Assembly: GCA_003258735.1 (NCBI GenBank)
Contig: QHME01000006.1
Span: 1-64,000, forward strand
Source: Candidatus Melainabacteria bacterium
GTDB taxonomy: Bacteria; Cyanobacteriota; Vampirovibrionia; Gastranaerophilales; Gastranaerophilaceae
DNA length: 64,000 bases
Reading direction: 5' to 3'
Positions within the stretch are counted from its first letter, which is position 1. Each line of letters starts with the position of its first letter. The notes under the pieces were generated by a model. It had not been told where the DNA came from and made no database searches. It was given only the letters and a program-made list of their open reading frames with translations. Shown here in pieces: positions 1 to 6,179 of the stretch. The translations under genes were made by a program, and so were the position numbers.

Positions 1-1
1 T

Positions 2-268
2 AGACCTCTTCCGCCACCACCTATGCATAGACCATATCGTCCAATAATCCGACCTTATTATTCTCCATTTTATTACTCATCTGTATATTATCCAAGATAC
101 ACAACATATTCTTATTACTACCCAACAGAATATGAAAGAGTAGTAATTACACCTGCAACTGCCGGAACTGTTGTTGTTCGCGATGACTATGCAGGAGTAA
201 ATACCGCCGCAAATGTAATTAACGCAGCTGCAAATGTTGCAGCAACAATCAGATATTTGACTTGGTGA
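2..268 (+). CDS. Tyr/Pro-rich protein, C-terminal part (5' truncated by window)
   Basis: The reading frame is open to the left edge of the window, so the true start lies outside; an internal Met at position 23 is not a convincing start. The visible 88 residues begin with a proline run, continue through a Tyr/Pro/Arg-rich stretch of about 45 residues, and end in an Ala/Asn/Val-rich tail that could form a short helix. No catalytic motif is visible. Tyr/Pro-rich low-complexity tails of this kind are common in small exported or envelope proteins, but I do not recognise the family. The next gene starts 6 bp downstream, which suggests co-transcription. Confidence 0.55.
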   Translation, partial: RPLPPPPMHRPYRPIIRPYYSPFYYSSVYYPRYTTYSYYYPTEYERVVITPATAGTVVVRDDYAGVNTAANVINAAANVAATIRYLTW

Positions 269-274
269 ACATAA

Positions 275-937
275 ATGATAGAACGAAAAATCCTATTAAG
301 ACGAAATCCTTTTTTAATTTTTATACTAAGATTCATTCCGGTAATATTTACCGGTAGTATTTTTTCGTTCCTATTATATTTACATGACGCATCAGCTGCT
401 AAAGCACTTTGTTGTTTGTTTTTCACAATTGCAATAATTATTGGAATAAAAAGTCTCCAAAATAACAACAAATATCTTGTATTTAAAGATGGCGAATTAA
501 CCATCTATCAAGGGAAAACAGTCACAACAATTTCTAAAAAAGATATCAAAAAAATCAAAGAATTTCCGCTATTTAAGATAATAATAATTGAATTATTAAA
601 TTCAAATAATGTTGAAGTGGTTAATTTTCATCTGGTGAAAACTCTTGGGGCAAAGTTGTATTTTTTAGTAAAAGCAAATTTGTACACCTCGTTTCCTGAT
701 AAGGCAAAAGATTTTGAAGATGAATACGTGAAGATGTATTCAGACTCTGGTGATATTCCTGAAAGTGTAAAAAATATTGATGAAATAGGAAAAACGCAAA
801 CTATAATTTTTGCAATAATTGCAATAGTTTTTGGGATAATTCCGATAGGCTTTTCCTATGTGTCGCTTTTATGGCTGATTTCAGCTCTTATGACAATTTT
901 GAGTTCTGGGATTTTTAGTAGTTTGAATGGAGTGTAA
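275..937 (+). CDS. hypothetical membrane protein
   Basis: A 220-residue protein with two hydrophobic helices near the N terminus (about residues 12-33 and 41-60), a polar beta-rich middle section (about 65-165) and a hydrophobic C-terminal segment (about 173-215) probably forming two more helices. The two-helix start followed by a soluble beta-rich stretch resembles bacterial PH-like (YdbT/YccF-type) membrane proteins, but this is only an architectural impression. ATG start 6 bp after the stop of the preceding Tyr-rich gene, with a weak GGTGA ribosome site overlapping that gene's end, indicating an operon. Function unknown. Confidence 0.65.
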   Translation: MIERKILLRRNPFLIFILRFIPVIFTGSIFSFLLYLHDASAAKALCCLFFTIAIIIGIKSLQNNNKYLVFKDGELTIYQGKTVTTISKKDIKKIKEFPLFKIIIIELLNSNNVEVVNFHLVKTLGAKLYFLVKANLYTSFPDKAKDFEDEYVKMYSDSGDIPESVKNIDEIGKTQTIIFAIIAIVFGIIPIGFSYVSLLWLISALMTILSSGIFSSLNGV

Positions 938-946
938 TAGGAGTGG

Positions 947-961
947 CTCAACTCATATTCT
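947..961 (+). repeat. partial copy of the 89-bp intergenic repeat
   Basis: The 15 bases CTCAACTCATATTCT, followed by TTCAGGGTGAC, match the right-hand part of the 89-bp direct repeats at 2369 and 3729 (which read CTCAACTCATATTCT, then TTCAGCATGAC in the first copy). It looks like a decayed third copy. Confidence 0.5.
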
Positions 962-999
962 TTCAGGGTGACAAAACAAAAAATATCAACTATACAAAC

Positions 1000-1026
1000 G
1001 AGGCATTGCGCGTAGCGCAATGCCTC
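1000..1026 (-). terminator. hairpin terminator between convergent genes
   Basis: A perfect 12-bp stem (GAGGCATTGCGC / GCGCAATGCCTC) with a 3-base loop. On the minus strand it is followed by a T-rich stretch, so it fits termination of the alcohol dehydrogenase gene that ends at 1052; it may also stop transcription arriving from the left. Confidence 0.75.
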
Positions 1027-1051
1027 GTCAAAAAATCTTTACTACAAAATC

Positions 1052-2251
1052 CTATAGAGATTCTTCGTAAATCTTACGAACAACTTCTCTTGAATTTCCG
1101 CTTGGACCGATGTCAATCAAACCTTGCAATGACGGAGTAGTAAATACCAAATCTGTCAATTTATCAACATCTTCAGCTTTGAATCCCATATCAGTAAGTT
1201 TTTCTGGAACATCTACTGATTTCAACCAAGCATAAACACCTTCTGCAGCCTTTTCAGCTTCATCAGGAGTTCCTTTCAACTCAGGAACAATTGGTGCTAA
1301 TATGTCAGCCAATGTTGCAGCTCTATCTTTGTAGATAGTTTTGATTACTGCAGGTAACAAGATTGCCAACCCTAAACCATGTGACAAATCCGGTTTTACA
1401 GCACTCAATGGGTGTTCAAGTGCGTGTGTATAGTGTAACAAGCCATTATCAAAACTTACACCGCCCATCATAGCTGCATAAGCCAAGAAATATCTTGCTT
1501 CCAAATCTTCAGGATTTGCAATTGCTTTTGGTAAATATTTTGCAACTAATTCAACAACTTGTTTTGCCAATGTAATTGAATAAGGTGATGCAACTGTAGA
1601 TGTTGCAGCCTCTACAACGTGGTTTACAGCATCAATTGATACATATCTTGTTTGTTTTGGAGATAATTTTGTCATCAATTGAGGGTCATCGATAGCGTAT
1701 GTAGGATAGATACAATCATAAGCAATTGCAGGTTTAAAGTTTTTTTCCAGATTTGTAACGACTGCAAACCTGTTTGTTTCTGTACCTGTACCGTGGGTAA
1801 GGTTAATTGAAATAATTGGAGCAGCTTTTGTTGGAGTGAATCTAAATTCATAGATATCTTCTGCAGTTTTATCAGGATTTTCCAACAAGATTGCAACTGA
1901 TTTACCAGCATCTGTTGGAGAACCTCCACCGATAGCGATTACAGCTCGTGCACCAAAATCTCTAGCCAATTTGAATGCGTCGTTTACGTGGTGAGTGTTA
2001 GGGTTTGGTGTAACTTGTGCGAAGTTTACGTATTCAATGCCGTTTTCTTCCAAAGCAGCTTTTACAACATCCCATGCACCTGTTGCTATGTATGCATGCT
2101 TTCCTGACATTACAATAACTTTATTAATACCTTTTGATTTAATGTCTTTTGCAATATCATGAATTTTTTGAATAGCTCCAACACCAAAGTATACATTTGT
2201 TCTTGTACGAATTTCTCTAACTTCATGGATATCAATGTCTTTTGTCCACAT
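1052..2251 (-). CDS. iron-containing alcohol dehydrogenase
   Basis: A 399-residue group III (Fe-dependent) alcohol dehydrogenase, expected to interconvert alcohols and aldehydes with NAD(P)H in the cytosol. The dinucleotide-binding motif GGGSPTDAGK is near residue 108. The THGTGTE segment and the metal-binding region with an Asp/His pair (SIDAVNHVVEA) and further histidines (HYTHALEHPLS, LSHGLGLAI) are all present. Length is normal for the family. ATG preceded by an AAAGGAGAG ribosome site. A consensus promoter lies 45-75 bp upstream and a strong hairpin follows the stop, so it is probably a single-gene unit. Substrate cannot be assigned; ethanol formation in a fermentative host is plausible. 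Confidence 0.9.
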   Translation of the reverse strand: MWTKDIDIHEVREIRTRTNVYFGVGAIQKIHDIAKDIKSKGINKVIVMSGKHAYIATGAWDVVKAALEENGIEYVNFAQVTPNPNTHHVNDAFKLARDFGARAVIAIGGGSPTDAGKSVAILLENPDKTAEDIYEFRFTPTKAAPIISINLTHGTGTETNRFAVVTNLEKNFKPAIAYDCIYPTYAIDDPQLMTKLSPKQTRYVSIDAVNHVVEAATSTVASPYSITLAKQVVELVAKYLPKAIANPEDLEARYFLAYAAMMGGVSFDNGLLHYTHALEHPLSAVKPDLSHGLGLAILLPAVIKTIYKDRAATLADILAPIVPELKGTPDEAEKAAEGVYAWLKSVDVPEKLTDMGFKAEDVDKLTDLVFTTPSLQGLIDIGPSGNSREVVRKIYEESL

Positions 2252-2295
2252 AATAAACTCTCCTTTCTCTACTAAACCATTGTTATTTCACGAGA

Positions 2296-2324
2296 ATTAT
2301 AGTGTATATAAATAAAATTTTCAA
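2296..2324 (-). promoter_or_regulatory. sigma70-type promoter of the alcohol dehydrogenase gene
   Basis: On the minus strand TTGAAA and TATAAT are separated by 17 bp, about 45 bp before the ATG at 2251. Close to consensus. Confidence 0.7.
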
Positions 2325-2368
2325 GCAATAAAAAATTTCTAAAAATAAATTAGGATGGCATAGACTTT

Positions 2369-2457
2369 TGTGTTCAATTAGAGGTGCTGAAACACCGAGT
2401 AGGAACAGAATATTACGTTTCGATTTCATCTCAACTCATATTCTAGTCAGTTCAGCA
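2369..2457. repeat. 89-bp direct repeat, copy 1
   Basis: Identical to 3729-3817 except for two C/T differences (2396 against 3756, and 2421 against 3781). The copies are exactly 1360 bp apart and bracket the XRE regulator and pilin-like gene. Within the repeat TGCTGAA (2385-2391) and TTCAGCA (2451-2457) form an inverted pair, so it may fold as a hairpin element. Confidence 0.85.
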
Positions 2458-2492
2458 TGACTGTAAATGACGTTATTAATTTACAATTACCA

Positions 2493-2783
2493 CTAATCTT
2501 CAAAATTTTTAACTTTGTCTGGGATTGTATCTTCAAGCTTTTTTATCAACTCATCCACTGTCAAATTAAAACCAACTGCTAATCTTTTCAAAATAATAAT
2601 ATTAGGTATTCTCAGACCATTTTCAATTCTGCTTAATGTCGCACAGGGAACGTCTGTTTCATACGAAAAAATTCGGAGACTTTTTTGTGCAACATTGGTG
2701 CGCATTTGTTTTAGTGCACTACCAAATGCTTTCACGTATTCTTTCTCTTTTTGTGATGTATTAACCAATCCCTTACTTGACAT
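2493..2783 (-). CDS. XRE-family HTH transcriptional regulator
   Basis: A 96-residue protein made almost entirely of a Cro/C1-type helix-turn-helix domain (about residues 18-80). The pattern GSALKQMR...ATLSRIENGLRIPNIIILKRLAVGFNLTVDELI is the classic fold. It has no ligand or dimerisation extension, so it is probably a simple DNA-binding repressor. It is divergent from the pilin-like gene at 2858 with a 74-bp shared promoter region, which suggests it controls that gene. No Shine-Dalgarno site is visible. Instead TATAAT lies at 2790-2795 on the minus strand, only a few bases before the ATG, which points to a leaderless or nearly leaderless mRNA. Confidence 0.85.
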   Translation of the reverse strand: MSSKGLVNTSQKEKEYVKAFGSALKQMRTNVAQKSLRIFSYETDVPCATLSRIENGLRIPNIIILKRLAVGFNLTVDELIKKLEDTIPDKVKNFED

Positions 2784-2857
2784 ATTGAAATTATACGGTT
2801 ATCATATAGTTTACATGTTTCCATTTGGAAATGGGTATTGGGAAACAGGTGGGTATT

Positions 2858-3616
2858 ATGAGCTATTTCAACTTCTTACAAAACAAAAATTTGCAACCAA
2901 CCAAGGGGCAACTTGGCTTTACTTTAGCAGAAGGTGTTACGCACGTAGATTTGCCACCAACCAAAAATAAACGCGCATTTACACTTGCAGAAGTATTAAT
3001 CACGCTTGGCATAATTGGAGTAGTTGCAGCGATGACGATTCCAACACTTATGCAAAAATATTATGAAAAACAAACTGTAACCAAAGTTATTGAAATTCAA
3101 TCCATCGTTTCTCAAGCTCTGAAATTGGTAGAAGAAGATTATGATACTCCAGAGAACTGGGGATTGTCCGCAGGATATTATGATAAAGATGATGCGCTAA
3201 AGATTGGTGAAATTATGAAACATGGACTAAAGCTGGCATTAGATTGTGGGGTAGATGATAGAGAAGGTAAATGTGTTATTACTCAGTCTTACAAATATTT
3301 GAATGGAAACTATGGAACTCAGAATTATAGTACAAGTGGAACATATAAAGTTGTACTTAATAATGGAGCATCGCTGTGGTTCGGTGCAAGTCATGGGCGA
3401 CAAGTTGATTTCTTTTTTGATACTAATGGAAAACATAAACCAAATACTGTAGGTAAAGATTTATTTGCGGTGACATATATTTTTGACAAAGGTTTGATTG
3501 CTGATGGTGGTCCTGATGATGATACTCCATATCAAAGTTCATGTAATACCAAATCTTCTGGTTGGGGTTGTGCTTATTATATTTTGAGATTTAAAGATAT
3601 GAAGTATTTGAAATAG
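2858..3616 (+). CDS. type IV pilin-like / pseudopilin protein with doubled leader motif
   Basis: Exported type IV pilin-like protein of 252 residues. The prepilin-peptidase-type signal is A-FTLAE followed by a hydrophobic helix (about residues 41-62), ending in IPTLMQKYYEKQ. The C-terminal domain has several cysteines and a segment DTNGKHKPNTVGKD similar to the second pilin-like gene of this window. An earlier copy of the motif, G-FTLAE at residues 20-25, precedes it without a hydrophobic helix. I chose the ATG at 2858 because AGGTGG lies five bases before it; an upstream in-frame ATG at 2825 has no such site. Likely role: minor pilin or secretion pseudopilin. The surrounding 89-bp repeats suggest a mobile or duplicated cassette. 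Confidence 0.8.
   Translation: MSYFNFLQNKNLQPTKGQLGFTLAEGVTHVDLPPTKNKRAFTLAEVLITLGIIGVVAAMTIPTLMQKYYEKQTVTKVIEIQSIVSQALKLVEEDYDTPENWGLSAGYYDKDDALKIGEIMKHGLKLALDCGVDDREGKCVITQSYKYLNGNYGTQNYSTSGTYKVVLNNGASLWFGASHGRQVDFFFDTNGKHKPNTVGKDLFAVTYIFDKGLIADGGPDDDTPYQSSCNTKSSGWGCAYYILRFKDMKYLK
2891..3010 (+). repeat. 60-bp tandem duplication of the prepilin leader inside the pilin-like gene
   Basis: Residues 12-31 and 32-51 are tandem copies of a 20-residue unit. They share L-x-P-T-K at their starts and FTLAE in the middle. At DNA level both begin TTGCaACCAACCAA / TTGCcACCAACCAA. The first copy has lost the hydrophobic continuation (VTHVD in place of VLITLG). Confidence 0.7.
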
Positions 3617-3622
3617 GGTTAT

Positions 3623-3675
3623 ATCGCTCCTTTGCAATGACGTTACGGAGTTTGAGGGTCGTATTTGCGAGCGAT
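3623..3675. repeat. intergenic inverted repeat (ATCGCTC ... GAGCGAT)
   Basis: Inverted arms ATCGCTC (3623-3629) and GAGCGAT (3669-3675) lie just after the pilin-like gene. The interior (TTTGCAATGACG, then GTATTTGC) and the following AGCAAAGTAATCCAGC resemble the widespread degenerate intergenic element of the form 'gcaatgacg ... gagcgatagcaaagcaatccagc'. It may also act as a terminator. Confidence 0.5.
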
Positions 3676-3728
3676 AGCAAAGTAATCCAGCTTTAAGAAT
3701 AACTATTACCAATTTTGCATAATACTAA

Positions 3729-3817
3729 TGTGTTCAATTAGAGGTGCTGAAACACTGAGTAGGAACAGAATATTACGTTTTGATTTCATCTCAACTCATA
3801 TTCTAGTCAGTTCAGCA
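3729..3817. repeat. 89-bp direct repeat, copy 2
   Basis: Partner of 2369-2457, with 87 of 89 bases identical and the same orientation. Otherwise the 299 bases between the pilin-like gene and the next gene hold only the inverted repeat at 3623 and the promoter-like TATAAT at 3901. Confidence 0.85.
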
Positions 3818-3915
3818 GGACCTTAATATTTTTTAAGCTTACCTTCAGGATTTTATGCCATCTTGTCATCTGATTAACAAATTTATTTTTGTTTGTATAT
3901 TATAATGTTATTGTT

Positions 3916-4758
3916 ATGAAAATTTATCCAATACAAAATTTTGCAAGTAAAACATATAGCAAGCCGTCATTTAGCTCATCAATTTCGTTGAATCAATCAC
4001 CTATTGGTAATAATTATAATGGCAAAGGTGATGATAAAAAGAAACACCTTCCGGATTGGGCAAGAAAAATGGCAATAGGTACATTGGTCGTTTTTGCAGT
4101 TCAAAGTGACCCAAATGTCAAAAAAATATTCAATCAAGAAGATATTGCAGATGAAGAACCTGACAAAACTGAGTTTGTTGAAGATTTGCAAAAATATAAC
4201 AAAACAGATTCTGTCAGTTCTGCATTTTATCAACTTGGGCAACTGTATGATGTTGAGACTCCGAAAATTCAAAAACTTTCAAAAAATAAATATCAACTGG
4301 ACTTTGATTTAGATAATCAAAAAATTAGTCTGGATATGAATATTAATGAAAATAAAAAAGACACAATCATAGGTGAAATCAGAACTGAAAACGGAGAAAA
4401 TTTTAAATATAAAGCGATTTTCCCTGACGATGCAATTGAACAATTTAAAATTCTTTTGTTTGATAAGGATACTCACAAACAGTTAATTCTCGGACGAGAT
4501 TATGAAGGTGATTTGTATAAAATTACAAATGGTAAAAAGGTTGTTCTTAATTCAAAAAATGTGGAAAGATATCAAAAACAAATTGATGGGGAAGAAAATG
4601 ACTTTGGGGTATTAAACTTTTTTACCGACAAAAATCCAATGTGGCGTAAACTTAATTATTTGTTGTTAGCATATTTAGTGCTTAATGAAATGTGCTATGA
4701 CAGAATTAAACGAAACAAAGAGGAAGAAGAAAACAATAACAAAACTGATGAAGTTTAA
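3916..4758 (+). CDS. hypothetical protein with one or two membrane segments
   Basis: A 280-residue protein I do not recognise by family. It starts MKIYPIQNF and has a Ser/Phe-rich stretch (PSFSSS near residue 17), the N-terminal style seen in several other proteins of this window. A weak hydrophobic segment occurs near residues 45-58 (MAIGTLVVFAV), then a polar beta-rich region, and a hydrophobic segment near residue 253 (LNYLLLAYLVLNEM) before a charged tail rich in Glu/Asn/Lys. I prefer the ATG at 3916 to an earlier ATG at 3889 because TATAAT sits at 3901-3906, so the earlier codon would precede the likely transcript start. Confidence 0.6.
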   Translation: MKIYPIQNFASKTYSKPSFSSSISLNQSPIGNNYNGKGDDKKKHLPDWARKMAIGTLVVFAVQSDPNVKKIFNQEDIADEEPDKTEFVEDLQKYNKTDSVSSAFYQLGQLYDVETPKIQKLSKNKYQLDFDLDNQKISLDMNINENKKDTIIGEIRTENGENFKYKAIFPDDAIEQFKILLFDKDTHKQLILGRDYEGDLYKITNGKKVVLNSKNVERYQKQIDGEENDFGVLNFFTDKNPMWRKLNYLLLAYLVLNEMCYDRIKRNKEEEENNNKTDEV

Positions 4759-4854
4759 GGAAAATTTTTTGTTTTTGTAAAATAAATTTACAAAAATTAC
4801 CTATCTGTATAATGACAGGTATGTTTGTTTTATAATCAAACCGAGAGGTTCGAA

Positions 4855-6177
4855 TTGAAACATTCACGACTTACAGTATTGATATTTTTAGCACTGATTT
4901 TTGGTGTTATTTTCGGTCATTTTGCCCCACATTTAGCGGTTAAGATGCGCTCTTTTGCTTTGATATTTTTGCGCATGGTCAAAATGATTATCGCTCCGCT
5001 GTTATTTGCAACTCTAGTTACAGGGATTGCTGGGCATGGAGATACTAAGCAACTTGGTAAAATTGGTATTAAAACAATTGTTTATTTTGAAGTTGTTACA
5101 ACTTTGGCTTTGATTATTGGGCTTACTGTCGGTAATATATTCAATCCGGGGAAAGGTTTTGTGACAGGAACGGTTGCTAATCCTGAACTGTTAAAAGAAG
5201 CCGGTTTGATGGCGGTTACAACTCCTCACACTTCAATTTCTGAAATGATTGTAAATGTATTTCCGACAAGTATTGTTCAAGCGATGTCGGAAGGCAATTT
5301 GTTGCAAATCGTTGTTTTTTCTATCTTTATGGCAATTGCGATTTGCGCTGTTGGCAAAAAAGCCAAACCTGTTATGGATTTGTTAAATTCCGTATCTCAA
5401 ATAATGTTTAAGTTTACAGAATACGTAATGTATTTTGCGCCACTTGGTATATTTGGTGCAATCGCATCTACTGTTGGGATGAACGGTTTATCTATTCTTA
5501 AAAATTACGCAAAAATTATTTTTTCATTATATACAGCTCTTGCAATATTTGTTTTGTTGGTATTATTTATTGCCTGCAAATATGCAAGAATTTCGTTCAG
5601 AAGTTTGTTAAAAGCTATTCAAGAACCTGCGATTTTAGCGTTCACTACAGCAAGTTCTGAAGCAGCTTTTCCTAAAGCAATTGAAGTTATGGAAAAATTC
5701 GGAGTTCCGCAAAATATTGTAAGTTTTGTTATGCCTACAGGTTATACCTTTAACCTTGATGGCAGTACGTTATATTTGGCAATGGCTGTTATATTCTCAT
5801 CACAAATTTGCGGAATTAACTTAGATTTGAATCAACAGGTTTTGATGATGCTTGCTTTGATGTTGACAAGTAAAGGTATTGCTGGTGCTCCAAGGGTTTC
5901 TTTGGTTGTGCTTGCCGGTACATTGGCAAGTTTCAACATTCCGCTGATTGGTGTTGCAATTTTACTTGGTATCGACCAAATTCTTGATATGGGCAGAACA
6001 ACCGTAAACCTTGTCGGCAACTGTGTTGCAACTGTTGTTATTGCTCGTTGGGAAAAAGCTTTCGATTATGATAAGATGAGATTATTTATTAGAGAATCTA
6101 ATGAAGAAGAGGCTGAGAGCATTGCTGATATAAAACAAATTTGCGATAAAGTTACAAATAAAATAGAGGGTCAATAA
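4855..6177 (+). CDS. dicarboxylate/amino acid:cation (Na+ or H+) symporter, DAACS family
   Basis: A membrane symporter of the GltP/DctA family (about 440 residues, normal length), importing glutamate, aspartate or C4-dicarboxylates with Na+ or H+. Family signatures are clear: the serine-rich re-entrant loop (TTASSEAAFPKAIEVMEKFG), the NLDGSTLY segment of transmembrane helix 7 (PTGYTFNLDGSTLY), and the GIAGAPR and DQILDMGRTTVNLVGN segments forming the substrate and cation site. I chose the TTG at 4855 because GAGAGG lies six bases before it; a longer TTG start at 4825 is possible. ileS begins two bases after its stop, so the two are probably co-transcribed. Confidence 0.88.
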   Translation: MKHSRLTVLIFLALIFGVIFGHFAPHLAVKMRSFALIFLRMVKMIIAPLLFATLVTGIAGHGDTKQLGKIGIKTIVYFEVVTTLALIIGLTVGNIFNPGKGFVTGTVANPELLKEAGLMAVTTPHTSISEMIVNVFPTSIVQAMSEGNLLQIVVFSIFMAIAICAVGKKAKPVMDLLNSVSQIMFKFTEYVMYFAPLGIFGAIASTVGMNGLSILKNYAKIIFSLYTALAIFVLLVLFIACKYARISFRSLLKAIQEPAILAFTTASSEAAFPKAIEVMEKFGVPQNIVSFVMPTGYTFNLDGSTLYLAMAVIFSSQICGINLDLNQQVLMMLALMLTSKGIAGAPRVSLVVLAGTLASFNIPLIGVAILLGIDQILDMGRTTVNLVGNCVATVVIARWEKAFDYDKMRLFIRESNEEEAESIADIKQICDKVTNKIEGQ

Positions 6178-6179
6178 AT

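Noticed and set aside
943..1140. 65-codon plus-strand frame over the hairpin at 1000-1026
   Set aside because: It spans a terminator and the end of the alcohol dehydrogenase gene; no sign of coding use.
2515..2970. 151-codon plus-strand frame across the XRE gene
   Set aside because: It is the complementary shadow of the XRE gene and runs into the pilin-like gene in another frame; no ribosome site.
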